Of a stretch of DNA of 20,627 nt, positions 1 through 7,726 are shown piece after piece. The notes beneath the pieces were generated by a model, which was not told the origin of the DNA, did not search any database, and worked only from the letters and a program-made list of their open reading frames with translations. Source of the DNA: JBBKXP01 sp038251315 (GTDB taxonomy: Bacteria > Pseudomonadota > Alphaproteobacteria > Rhodobacterales > Rhodobacteraceae); contig JBBSBK010000067.1 in NCBI GenBank assembly GCA_038251315.1, positions 1 through 20,627 on the forward strand, given 5' to 3'. A program made the position numbers and the translations under genes. How positions within the stretch are numbered: the stretch's first letter is position 1; each line of letters opens with the position of its first letter.

Positions 1-166
1 ATGCTCGGCCGATATGCTTTCACTCTGCCCGATTCCGTCGCCCGAGGAGAACTCAGACCATTGCGTGACCCATCAAACGCCGATGGCGATGATGCATGAA
101 AACCTTATGTAGGTTTTCTGTTCCGTTGCTACTCAGACCCCTGATCGGGCGGGCGACCCCGCCTGA
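1..166. other. Left edge, no confident gene; two hairpins
   Basis: I see no gene here that I can support. Two plus-strand frames are open from the window edge: frame 1 up to a TGA at 97-99, and frame 2 up to a TAG at 110-112. Frame 2 has the more GC-rich third codon positions and could be the last ~36 codons of a gene entering from the left, convergent with the operon that ends at 167. Neither peptide is recognisable. The stretch looks less GC-rich than the genes to its right. Bases 98-170 hold two inverted repeats, which suits an intergenic region between convergent transcripts. Confidence 0.4.
98..118. terminator. Small perfect hairpin, possible terminator
   Basis: An 8-bp perfect inverted repeat (GAAAACCT at 98-105, AGGTTTTC at 111-118) has a 5-nt loop. 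It lies about 50 bp beyond the stop codon of the last gene of the leftward operon. On either strand the 3' arm ends in a short T-run. The stem is AT-rich and no long U-tract follows, so it is a weak terminator candidate only. Confidence 0.3.
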
Positions 167-170
167 TTAG
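141..170. terminator. GC-rich hairpin over the operon's last stop codon
   Basis: Bases 141-153 can pair with 158-170 around a 4-nt loop. In a plus-strand transcript this is a continuous 13-bp stem with two G-U pairs. In the leftward transcript the GU positions become mismatches, leaving a 6-bp GC core plus a short outer stem. The right arm contains the stop codon of the WcbI-like gene. No clear U-tract follows in the leftward direction. It may end a rightward transcript entering from the left, or protect the 3' end of the leftward mRNA. Confidence 0.35.
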
Positions 171-1051
171 CCTTTGCCGGCCAGCACGGCCACCTTGCCC
201 GGCCCGCCAAGGGCGGGGATCATCGCGGCCCTGCGGTAGGGGTGCAGGGCGAATTCTGCCCAGGACTGCCGCAGCATCCCGTCAAGGTCAAAGTGCTGGC
301 CGTTCATCTTGCCAAGCGGTCTGCGCCATGTCGCGGGGCCGGGCGGCATGCCGTGATGCGCCGCGATTTCGGGATAGACTGGCCAGATCACCCCATCGGC
401 CAGATGATCGTGCTGCGCTGCCCGGGCCGCGGCAAGGCGGGCGGGGTCGACACCGTCCAGATATCCGCCCGCCCGCATCCCGGCTGCGATGACATCGGCA
501 AAGACTGGCGGGCGGGGGTGGTTGGGGGTGTGCAGAAAACTACCCTGCGCCATCCAATCGGCCAGACGCGCACCGATATCCAGCCCGGCTGCGGCGAACT
601 GCGCAATGACCCGGGCGGTTTCGCTGGCCAGCATGTCGAAATAGCCAAGGTCACGGTAGTGATCTGCCGTAAACAGCGCCGTGGCGTCAGCAACTGACAG
701 CCCCGACAGCCAAGCTGCGGCGGCGATTCGCGACTGGATTACCCCGGCCCCCATCGGTGACGGGATGCCGTGCAGCCAGACCGTATCGGGGTGATAGCCC
801 TGAAACACGAGGTAGGGCAGGGGCACGCGGCGGACCGCCGGGGCGACCCTTGCGGCCACCGGGGCCTGATCGGTCATGCCCACGAACAGGTCAAGCTGGT
901 CGAGGAAGTCAAGAAATGGCGCATGGCCGTCGCGTACCCAAGACTGCGCTTGCGGCAAAAAGACCGAGCGTACGTCCCAACCGGGAAACACCTGCCGCAG
1001 CCAGCCAGTATAGGCCGGGTGCGAACAATTGGCCAAGACCAGAACCCGCAT
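167..1051 (-). CDS. WcbI-like polysaccharide biosynthesis protein
   Basis: This 294-aa protein resembles the WcbI family of capsule proteins. Burkholderia WcbI binds coenzyme A and is suspected to be an acyltransferase. The start MRVLVLANCSHPAYTGWL has the family's N-C nucleotide-binding-like opening. FQGYHPD (~84-90) and FLHTPNHPRPPVF (~172-184) match the conserved gyhPD and F-x-x-x-N-H-P signatures. No signal peptide or membrane segment is seen, so it is probably cytoplasmic. The ATG at 1051 is preferred because AGGAG sits 5 nt upstream; a GTG one codon earlier is only 2 nt from it. It is the last gene of the seven-gene leftward operon, 23 bp after manC. A role adding an acetyl or similar acyl group to the glycan is inference. 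Confidence 0.75.
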   Translation of the reverse strand: MRVLVLANCSHPAYTGWLRQVFPGWDVRSVFLPQAQSWVRDGHAPFLDFLDQLDLFVGMTDQAPVAARVAPAVRRVPLPYLVFQGYHPDTVWLHGIPSPMGAGVIQSRIAAAAWLSGLSVADATALFTADHYRDLGYFDMLASETARVIAQFAAAGLDIGARLADWMAQGSFLHTPNHPRPPVFADVIAAGMRAGGYLDGVDPARLAAARAAQHDHLADGVIWPVYPEIAAHHGMPPGPATWRRPLGKMNGQHFDLDGMLRQSWAEFALHPYRRAAMIPALGGPGKVAVLAGKG

Positions 1052-1074
1052 CACGGCTCCTTTCCGGCGGCGGG

Positions 1075-2487
1075 TCAGCCGCGCGCGTAGATATCCTCGT
1101 AGCGGATGATGTCGTCTTCGCCGAGGTAGGTGCCGGTCTGCACCTCGATCAGGACCATCGGCACCTTGCCGGGGTTTTCCATGCGGTGGATCGCACCCAG
1201 CGGGATATAGATCGACTGGTTTTCGGTCATCAGCCGGACCTCGGCATCGACGGTCACGCGGGCGGTGCCGGCGACGACGATCCAGTGTTCCGACCGATGC
1301 ACATGGCTTTGCAGCGACAGGGCTGCACCAGGGTGGACGTGGATCCGCTTGACCTGAAAGCGGTCCGACAGGATCAGCGTTTCGAACCAGCCCCAGGGGC
1401 GGTGATCGACGGGGAACTGCACCGCCTGCTTGGCGCCGCGGGTCTTCAGCATCTGCACCGCGGCCTTGACGTTCTGCGCCTCGCTGAGGTCAGCGACCAT
1501 CACCGCGTCGCGCATGGCCACGGCGACGATGTTTTTCAGGCCGATACCGACCACCTCGATTTCAGGGGTTTCCGAGCGCAGCAGGCTGCCGGTGCAATCC
1601 AGCGCCGTGGCATTGGCGGATACCGCGTTGCCATCCGCGTCGCGCGCACTTTCCTGCCAGACCGATTCCCAACTGCCCAGATCCGACCAGTTGCCGTCGA
1701 ACCGCACGACGCTGACGTTGGCGGCCTTTTCCATGATCGCATAGTCGATCGAGATGTCGGGCACGCGGGCCCATGCGGCGGGGTCGATGCGCAGGAACCC
1801 CAGATCGGCCTTTGCGCGGTCAAGGGCCGGTTGCACCGCTGCCAGCACGTCGGGGGCATGGGCGCGAAAAGCGTCGATCAGGGTCTGGGCGGATGCCAGA
1901 AACACGCCCGCATTCCACAGGTGTTTGGCATCGCCCAAGAGGGCGGCGGCGGTGGCGGCGTCGGGCTTTTCGATGAACCGGGTCAGGGTGTGGACGCCGG
2001 GATGGGTCTGCGCGCCGGCCTCGAGCCAGCCATAGCCGGTTTCGGGGCGGGTGGGCGCGATGCCGAAGGTGACGATCTGCCTGGCCTCTGCCGCAGGCAC
2101 CGCCGCCTGAACGGCCGCGCGAAACAGGTCCGGGTCGGCCACCGCATGATCGGAGGGGACCAAGAGCAGCAACGCTGTGGGATCTGTCGCGGCGATGTGC
2201 AACGCGGCGGCAATCGCGGCGGGGGCGGTGTTGCGCCCCTCGGGTTCGATCATCACGCCGCCCGGATTGACGCCGCAATCGGCCAGTTGTTCGGTGACGA
2301 TAAAGCGGAACCCGTCGCCGGTGACGATCAGCGGATCAGCAAAGCCCGGCCCCGCAAACCGCCGGGCCGAGGCCTGAAACAGGCTTTGATCGCCAAAGAT
2401 ATCGGCAAACTGCTTGGGAAAGCTTTTGCGCGACAGGGGCCACAGGCGCGTGCCCGAGCCACCGCAAAGAAGGATGGGGGTAATCAT
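1075..2487 (-). CDS. manC: Mannose-1-phosphate guanylyltransferase / mannose-6-phosphate isomerase
   Basis: This 470-aa protein has the full length and order of bifunctional ManC/AlgA/CpsB enzymes. They isomerise fructose-6-P to mannose-6-P and convert mannose-1-P plus GTP to GDP-mannose in the cytoplasm. The N-terminal nucleotidyltransferase starts with GGSGTRLWPLSRKSFPKQF (9-27) and carries FIEKP (171-175) and GNWSDLGSW (265-273). The C-terminal type II isomerase cupin has SLQSHVHRSEHWIVVAGTA (391-409). Its ATG overlaps the TGA of the upstream sulfotransferase gene as ATGA, so translation is probably coupled; no strong Shine-Dalgarno is seen. Its product is the substrate of the Gmd encoded first in the same operon. 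The phosphomannomutase needed between its two reactions is not in the window. Confidence 0.95.
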   Translation of the reverse strand: MITPILLCGGSGTRLWPLSRKSFPKQFADIFGDQSLFQASARRFAGPGFADPLIVTGDGFRFIVTEQLADCGVNPGGVMIEPEGRNTAPAAIAAALHIAATDPTALLLLVPSDHAVADPDLFRAAVQAAVPAAEARQIVTFGIAPTRPETGYGWLEAGAQTHPGVHTLTRFIEKPDAATAAALLGDAKHLWNAGVFLASAQTLIDAFRAHAPDVLAAVQPALDRAKADLGFLRIDPAAWARVPDISIDYAIMEKAANVSVVRFDGNWSDLGSWESVWQESARDADGNAVSANATALDCTGSLLRSETPEIEVVGIGLKNIVAVAMRDAVMVADLSEAQNVKAAVQMLKTRGAKQAVQFPVDHRPWGWFETLILSDRFQVKRIHVHPGAALSLQSHVHRSEHWIVVAGTARVTVDAEVRLMTENQSIYIPLGAIHRMENPGKVPMVLIEVQTGTYLGEDDIIRYEDIYARG

Positions 2488-3431
2488 TGCAGATTGATCC
2501 TTTCAAACAGGGCGTAATCTTCGTGAAAGTAAGCGTCGATAAGGGCGCGCGTCTCGCTGTCCATGAACGAGGCCACCGCCAGACGTGGCAATGCCATGAT
2601 CTGTGCGGGCAACAGGTCTGCGGCCCCTGTCCGCAGTTCACCCTGACCGCTGCCGGTCACGTTCTGCGGTTGCCGCGGCAGAACATCACCGCAGCGTTCT
2701 TCCAGATCGCCGATCAGTCGTTCCAGATCGCCAAAGCTGTACAGACGCACTGAATCAATGCCCGCAAGGTACAGGTGCTGTGGCCGCCAGTGGGGGTCGA
2801 GGTCTGCAGGGGGCATTGCGGTGATCTGGGCAATGAACGCCCGGAAGGTGATGCCAAGGTCAAAGTCCGGTATGTCGTGGCCTTGTGCCTGCTGCTGCGG
2901 GCGGACCAATTGGGTTGCATGGAACATATTGCCGGGTGCCAGCCGGTTGATGACAAATTTTTCGATATAGGCGCTCAGCAATCGTTCGGCCGGGTCCCGG
3001 ATCACGGCAAATCGCATGAATTTGGGGCTTGCCAGGAATCGCGTTACCTTTTCGGGTGGATAATCGCTTAACTGAATGCCGGTATTCACTTTGTCGGTCA
3101 GGGAATGCACATCTTTCAGCACATATTGTTCGTGCCGCACCTTCTCAAGGCGAACCATCTGGCGCTTGAAGAATGTGCAGGCGTTCTTGCCGATAGGGCA
3201 ATAGATAACACTGGCTTTGCGACTGATGAACGTCTGCCCCAGCGGCCAGCCATGGTCATATTTTTTCGCCCGCCCTGATTTTCGAAACTCCACGGACTTT
3301 ATCAGAGCATTCTTCATCTGCTCGATCGTGTCAAATTTTGGCGGGTTGTTGATATCGGGTCTACGTCCCAGAAAGAACGTATAGGCCTCCTCGATGTCTT
3401 CCCACGGCACGGTCATCTGTGCATTATCCAT
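2484..3431 (-). CDS. Sulfotransferase with DUF4214-like N-terminal module
   Basis: This 315-aa protein is a sulfotransferase of the Sulfotransfer_2 type, which moves sulfate from PAPS to a sugar hydroxyl. VIYCPIGKNACTFFKR (75-90) is the 5'-phosphosulfate loop (compare I-P-K-N-A-C-T). FAVIRDPAERLLSAYIEKF (141-159) is the 3'-phosphate site. DPHWRPQ (212-218) is typical of the family. Residues ~12-55 look like one DUF4214 repeat (AYTFFLGRRPD, then TIEQ, then SVEFRKS), an unusual N-terminal addition also seen in the FkbM enzyme at 15680-16777. No signal peptide or membrane helix is seen. The start is uncertain: the ATG at 3431 has no clear Shine-Dalgarno, and the ATG at 3416 is an alternative. 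It lies 16 bp after the FkbM gene and overlaps manC by 4 bp. Confidence 0.85.
   Translation of the reverse strand: MDNAQMTVPWEDIEEAYTFFLGRRPDINNPPKFDTIEQMKNALIKSVEFRKSGRAKKYDHGWPLGQTFISRKASVIYCPIGKNACTFFKRQMVRLEKVRHEQYVLKDVHSLTDKVNTGIQLSDYPPEKVTRFLASPKFMRFAVIRDPAERLLSAYIEKFVINRLAPGNMFHATQLVRPQQQAQGHDIPDFDLGITFRAFIAQITAMPPADLDPHWRPQHLYLAGIDSVRLYSFGDLERLIGDLEERCGDVLPRQPQNVTGSGQGELRTGAADLLPAQIMALPRLAVASFMDSETRALIDAYFHEDYALFERINLQ
3267..3398 (-). other. DUF4214-like module in the sulfotransferase
   Basis: These bases encode residues ~12-55 of the sulfotransferase. The pattern is aYxxxLgRxPD, a gap, TIEQM, then S-x-E-F-R. It matches the equivalent region of the FkbM enzyme (TIEQI, then S-x-E-W-R) and the consensus of the DUF4214 repeats in the RTX protein at the right end. 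The module is assigned by eye, not by a profile search. Confidence 0.5.
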
Positions 3432-3447
3432 TTGTGTTTCAATGCGG

Positions 3448-4341
3448 TTACGGCCAGTTCGGATTGGCCCACATCTGCACGCCGTCGATCCTGATCGCAG
3501 GGCGACCGTTCACCAGCGGCATCACGGCTGCGCGCTCCATTTCCATCCGCCAGCCAAGGTCGGAAAAATGCGCCATCAACCGCCCCTCGATCACCCGGCT
3601 GTGGGTGCCGATCAGGACCCGCTTCACCAGCCGGTCCATCGCGGCGGCGTTACCGGCGACATAATCGGCCTCGCCGCCCTGAATGTCGATATGCAGCAGG
3701 TCGATGGGTTGCCCGCCGCCCAACTCGTCCAGCGTCACGCAATCAAGGATCTGTACGTCGGTGCGCGTCCGGGCGTCGGCCAGTGTCGCGGCGTCGGGAT
3801 AGAACACCGGCTCGCCCCCCCAATGCGCGGTCCCGGCAGCCGGGTCGGGAAACAGCGCCTGCCCGGGTTTCGGCCCCGCGACCCCGTGCCACAGCCGATA
3901 GTCCTTTGGGTCGAAGCCGTTCAGCGCCAGCGTGGCGCGGGCATTGGCCAGATGGTTGCGGTCGCCCTCGACCCCCGCCAGATCGACGGCAAGGCCAAGG
4001 CCGCGCGCCGCCACGCCCATGTTGACGATCCAGCAGCCCCAGCCGCAGCCCAGCTCGACGATCCGGTAACGGTCGTGCGCCTGCGCCACGCTGTACAATG
4101 CCGCTGCCCATTCGGCGATATCGGCATGCCAGTTGCCGGGGGCGGGGATGCCATCGACGCTGCCCGCCATCGGTGCCAGGATCTGCGGATAGATCGCAGG
4201 GGTGATCCGCGTCCCAAGGAAATTGCGCACGATCCCCGGTTCGGGTGTCTGGTCGCGGATATGGAACCGGGCCAGCAGCGCCTCTGCGTCAAACTCGCTC
4301 GACCAGTTCCACAGGGCGTCGTGCAGCGGGCGGGGGCTCAT
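3448..4341 (-). CDS. FkbM-type SAM-dependent methyltransferase
   Basis: This 297-aa Rossmann-fold methyltransferase probably O-methylates a sugar. Motif I is IVELGCGWGCWIVNMG (94-109), the acidic ribose-binding step is VEGD (124-127), and LLHIDIQGGEADYV (215-228) is the FkbM-type D-x-Q-G-x-E signature. GTHSRVIE (245-252) and DGVQMWANPNW (286-296) follow. The same five landmarks occur in the same order in the protein at 13634-14560, so the two are paralogues. The first ~65 residues are a family-specific lead-in. Its ATG at 4341 overlaps the stop of the upstream methyltransferase gene as ATGA. The acceptor sugar and position cannot be read from the sequence. Confidence 0.85.
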   Translation of the reverse strand: MSPRPLHDALWNWSSEFDAEALLARFHIRDQTPEPGIVRNFLGTRITPAIYPQILAPMAGSVDGIPAPGNWHADIAEWAAALYSVAQAHDRYRIVELGCGWGCWIVNMGVAARGLGLAVDLAGVEGDRNHLANARATLALNGFDPKDYRLWHGVAGPKPGQALFPDPAAGTAHWGGEPVFYPDAATLADARTRTDVQILDCVTLDELGGGQPIDLLHIDIQGGEADYVAGNAAAMDRLVKRVLIGTHSRVIEGRLMAHFSDLGWRMEMERAAVMPLVNGRPAIRIDGVQMWANPNWP

Positions 4342-5153
4342 CCTGTCGCCTTTTGCCCGTCGAAACCGTGACGCCGTGGCAGGGTGGCCTCGTCACGATC
4401 GCGAAAATAGGCCACCTCGGGCCGATCGACGGCACGCGCATGGGCAATGATCCGGCTGGGGAATCCTTCGGGGGCCACCTTGATGTTCAACAGTTCGAAT
4501 TCGGTGGCGCGCAGCAACGCTTCCAACCCGGCGGCATTGGGGGCAAAGAAATTGGTGCCATCGCCGCCCAGTTCCCGTTCGGCATAAAGCTGAAGCAGCG
4601 GGCCCGCGCCGGCCATGCCTGCCGGACCCAGTTTGGTGAATTTGCCGTTCCCACCCAACACATGATTGTCGATGCCGGCGGTTTCGACAAACAGGGCGGC
4701 CCCGGGCTTCATCACGCCGCGCACCCGGTCCAGACCCAGCACGATATGGCGCAGGTGGTAGATCACGCCAAGGCACAACACCAGATCGAACAGGCCAAGG
4801 TCGGCGGGGTCCAGATGATAGATGTTGCGGGTTTTCCATTCGGCCCGGCTGTTCAGGATGCGCGCGGCAAGACCAAAGCCGGTGGCCTCTTTTTCGACAT
4901 GGTCAAGGGCTGTAACCTCGGCCCCCCGCCGCTCCATCTCGAACGCAAAGAACCCGTCCCATGCACCGATATCAAGCACCCTCATGCCGCCCAGATCCTG
5001 CGGCAGGCCAAGCGCGTCAAGGTTGGCCAGCTTGGCAGGCGTGGCGTCGATGCCGGGTGTCTCGAATGTGTCGGTCAGTTTGATCCGGTGAAACCAGCGC
5101 CGCTGTCGCGCCTTTTCGATCAGCGCTTCCTTCTTGTCTGCGGCCATAGCCAT
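4338..5153 (-). CDS. DUF1698/CmoB-like class I methyltransferase
   Basis: This 271-aa methyltransferase has the Methyltransf_9/DUF1698 look: RRWFHRIKLTDTFETPG (18-34), motif I VLDIGAWDGFFAFEMERRGA (59-78), VTALD (80-84), DLVLCLGVIYHLRHIV (123-138) and TNFFAPN (200-206). The family includes tRNA-modifying CmoB, but many glycan-locus members are stand-alone enzymes, and the context favours a glycan or glycolipid substrate (inference). The chosen ATG at 5153 shares one base with the glycosyltransferase stop (TGATG) and has AAAGGA about 9 nt upstream. A GTG at 5156 and an ATG at 5147 are alternatives. It overlaps the next gene by 4 bp. Confidence 0.85.
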   Translation of the reverse strand: MAMAADKKEALIEKARQRRWFHRIKLTDTFETPGIDATPAKLANLDALGLPQDLGGMRVLDIGAWDGFFAFEMERRGAEVTALDHVEKEATGFGLAARILNSRAEWKTRNIYHLDPADLGLFDLVLCLGVIYHLRHIVLGLDRVRGVMKPGAALFVETAGIDNHVLGGNGKFTKLGPAGMAGAGPLLQLYAERELGGDGTNFFAPNAAGLEALLRATEFELLNIKVAPEGFPSRIIAHARAVDRPEVAYFRDRDEATLPRRHGFDGQKATG

Positions 5154-7726
5154 CACATTTTATCCTTTACGATGGCATTCAACCGCGCCGTATAGCGCTG
5201 CGCAATCGCTTGGGCCGAAAAGTTGTTTTGCACGTTGGCATAGGCCGCCGCGACCCGCACCGCGCGCCCTTCCGGGTCGTCGTAGACGCGGCGCAACTGG
5301 CGCGCCGCATCGGCGATGTCGGGTTCGCCCCAGCGCTGGCCCTTGCGCACAAAGATGTAATCATCGGGTTGCAGCGCCACGATGTCGTAACCCACCAGCC
5401 AGGCGGTATCCGCGTTGCAGAATTCCATGTTCCCCGAATAGCCGGTGCAGACCACCGGCACCTGCAGGTTCATCGCCTCGATCATGCCAAACCCCCAGCC
5501 TTCGGATTTGTGCAGCGAGATATAGCAGTCCGACGCCGCCTTGAGCCGCAGCAGCGCGTCATAACTCAGCGTTTCGTTCAGCAGGTGGATGCGCGGGTCG
5601 GCGTCCATGATCGACTGCACCTGTTTCCAGACCTTGTCCTGCACCGGGTCGGACACGTTGTGGCGGTTCTGGGTCTTGATGATAAGCCGGGCCTGCGGGA
5701 CACCGGCAAAGGCCTGCGTAAACGCCTTGACCACGCCCACCGGGTTCTTGCGCTGGACAAAGGAATAGCTGTCAAAGGCCACCAGACAGACGAATTCGCC
5801 ACCCCGGAACCGGAACCGCCGGTCAAGTTCGGCGCGCGCGCGGTCGCGGTCGATTGCCTCCAGTTCCTCGAAACACATGCCGACGTTGATGACCGGCTTG
5901 TCGGTCTGCGGCTGATAGATATCGACGCCGTATTGCGACGACACCCAGATTTCATCGAGCAGTTCCATGCCAAGGTAATGGCAGGCGGCGGGCGTATCCA
6001 GTTCCCAAAAGAAATAGCCGATGTTGTAGGCCCCCGAAAACACATCCGGGCCATAGGCGAACACCAGCGGAATGGATTCCGCATTCAGGTGGATCAGGTT
6101 GATCTTTGCGGGCCGGTAATCGGTCAGGGCACCGACCTTGGAAAACCCTTCGGGCGCCGGGTTATCAAGGCCGAAATCGACGTGGTTGACGCTGAACGGC
6201 GTCGCTGCCAGCACGCTGGCCGACAGCCGCGTCGCCTGTCCCAGCCCCGAGGCCTTTTTGAACGGCCCGATCATCTGCACATCGACCGGATCACCTGTGG
6301 GGCGGGGCAGGGCGGCCGCCTCGATCCGGTCGCCCGCGTCGGTGATCGTGAGGTACCGCTGGCCGTGGAAATCGTAGCCCTGCAGGCGCAGAGCGGCGAT
6401 ATAGCGGTCAGGGGTCGGGCCGGTGCCGGGGGCAGCCCCGGTCAGGGTGTTGCAGAAGACCTCGAATTGCGACGGGCCGTCGCGGTCGTCCAGCAGGGCG
6501 GTGACCGATGCCGCAGGCAGATAGGGCAGGATATAGGGCCGCCGCGCGGCCATCGTCAGAAAGCACAGCGTCGCCAGCCGCCGGTTTTCGGCCGTATCGG
6601 GGCGCAGGAACCCGAATTCGGGCTGTTCGGCCAGAAACCGCTCCATAAAGGCTGAGCGCGGATAATCCTGACCCAGCCGGGCCACGGATACCGCGCGCAT
6701 GACATCCTGCAGGTGGCGCGGCACCAGACAGTCTTCCATGTGCAGCGTGTGGACGTCGTGAAAGGCCCACCAGAAAACGAACCCGCCATACCAGTCACGG
6801 TTGTTCGGGTCGGGGTTGGCACGGTAGGGCGAATTGCTCAGCAGGCGCCACCACATCGCGCGGGTCAGCGTGTTCTGCTGGCCACCCATCGGCATGGGCG
6901 TGTTCAGATAGGCGATCAGATCGGCGCTCAGCGGCACCCGGCGGCCGTTGCGCACGATGCTGTAGGTTTCGATGTACCACATCAGAAAATCGTCGCGGTC
7001 ATTCGTCACCGCGTCGGGGTCAAAGCGGCGGTCGTTGCGGGTGCGGAACCGGGTATAGTCCAGATAGGCGGGCAGGGCTGACGGGTCGGCCATGTCGGTC
7101 TGGGTGTCGCGGGCAGGGGTGGCGTGCGACAGCATCAGCCGGTGGCGGTCAAGCGGCGGCGGCGCGGGGTTTGCAGGCAGCGTTTCAGCAGCTTTCAGCA
7201 GCGCCAGCAGATGCGTCAGATCCCCATACAGCGACATCCGGCAGGCGGCCATCTGCGCGGGCAGGGGGTGGTCGAAATTGATCGGGCTTTCGCCGTCATC
7301 CGCGCCGTCATCTGTCGTCTGGCCCGACCCGTCCGACACCTGCCATGTGCCGATCTCGGTCTCGGTTTCCAGCACCCGGATATGGGCCTTGCCCCCGGCC
7401 CGGTCGATGGTGCGCAACAGGTGCGGCGGCAGGCGAAACACGAAACCGCAATTGCCCGACCCGATCCCGGCCGCAGCCACGTCGCCACGCGGGTGGATTG
7501 CCGTGGTTGTCGCCAAAAGCCCCTTCGCCACATAAAGCCCGACCGATGTGCCGCCCAGATTGCCCGGCTGCCGCACGACCCAGCCAAACAATTCGCCGTT
7601 GACCAGCCCGTCGACATTGCCCCGGTACGGCCCCCACGGCGTCGCGCCGCCGCCCCGCACCAGACGTTTGATCTGGCCCAGGCGGCGGCTGACGCGGCGC
7701 CCGAGCATATCAGCCAAGCGCATCAT
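5153..7726 (-). CDS. Multidomain GT4-family glycosyltransferase (857 aa)
   Basis: The last ~380 residues are a GT-B, GT4-type glycosyltransferase. It opens with VQMIGPFKKASGLGQATRL (483-501) and carries the E-x7-E nucleotide-sugar signature at E742 and E750 (SEGWGFGMIE), followed by VPVVCTGYSGNMEF. Residues ~35-130 form a small beta-rich module (GNVDGLVNGELFGWVV, later GNCGFVFRLP) of the kind attached to glycan proteins in alphaproteobacteria. Residues 130-148 are an acidic linker. Residues ~215-455 are a mostly helical region I do not recognise. No membrane segment is seen. The ATG at 7726 has AAAGG 6 nt upstream and overlaps gmd by 17 bp; an ATG at 7708, just after the gmd stop, is the alternative. 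It probably transfers a sugar from a GDP donor made by the operon (inference). Confidence 0.85.
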   Translation of the reverse strand: MMRLADMLGRRVSRRLGQIKRLVRGGGATPWGPYRGNVDGLVNGELFGWVVRQPGNLGGTSVGLYVAKGLLATTTAIHPRGDVAAAGIGSGNCGFVFRLPPHLLRTIDRAGGKAHIRVLETETEIGTWQVSDGSGQTTDDGADDGESPINFDHPLPAQMAACRMSLYGDLTHLLALLKAAETLPANPAPPPLDRHRLMLSHATPARDTQTDMADPSALPAYLDYTRFRTRNDRRFDPDAVTNDRDDFLMWYIETYSIVRNGRRVPLSADLIAYLNTPMPMGGQQNTLTRAMWWRLLSNSPYRANPDPNNRDWYGGFVFWWAFHDVHTLHMEDCLVPRHLQDVMRAVSVARLGQDYPRSAFMERFLAEQPEFGFLRPDTAENRRLATLCFLTMAARRPYILPYLPAASVTALLDDRDGPSQFEVFCNTLTGAAPGTGPTPDRYIAALRLQGYDFHGQRYLTITDAGDRIEAAALPRPTGDPVDVQMIGPFKKASGLGQATRLSASVLAATPFSVNHVDFGLDNPAPEGFSKVGALTDYRPAKINLIHLNAESIPLVFAYGPDVFSGAYNIGYFFWELDTPAACHYLGMELLDEIWVSSQYGVDIYQPQTDKPVINVGMCFEELEAIDRDRARAELDRRFRFRGGEFVCLVAFDSYSFVQRKNPVGVVKAFTQAFAGVPQARLIIKTQNRHNVSDPVQDKVWKQVQSIMDADPRIHLLNETLSYDALLRLKAASDCYISLHKSEGWGFGMIEAMNLQVPVVCTGYSGNMEFCNADTAWLVGYDIVALQPDDYIFVRKGQRWGEPDIADAARQLRRVYDDPEGRAVRVAAAYANVQNNFSAQAIAQRYTARLNAIVKDKM
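7291..7314 (-). repeat. 12-bp coding tandem repeat in the GT4 linker
   Basis: Two adjacent copies of a 12-bp unit (CGCCGTCATCCG and CGCCGTCATCTG on the plus strand) encode part of the acidic D-D-G-A-D-D-G linker of the glycosyltransferase. The unit is a multiple of three, so the frame is kept. Confidence 0.6.

Noticed and set aside
757..2517. 586-codon open frame on the plus strand
   Set aside because: It lies antisense to manC and the WcbI-like gene. It has no family motifs and is rich in R, G, H and D, as expected of a shadow frame in GC-rich DNA.
5210..6655. 481-codon open frame on the plus strand
   Set aside because: It is antisense to the GT4 glycosyltransferase, whose sense frame carries an intact E-x7-E motif.
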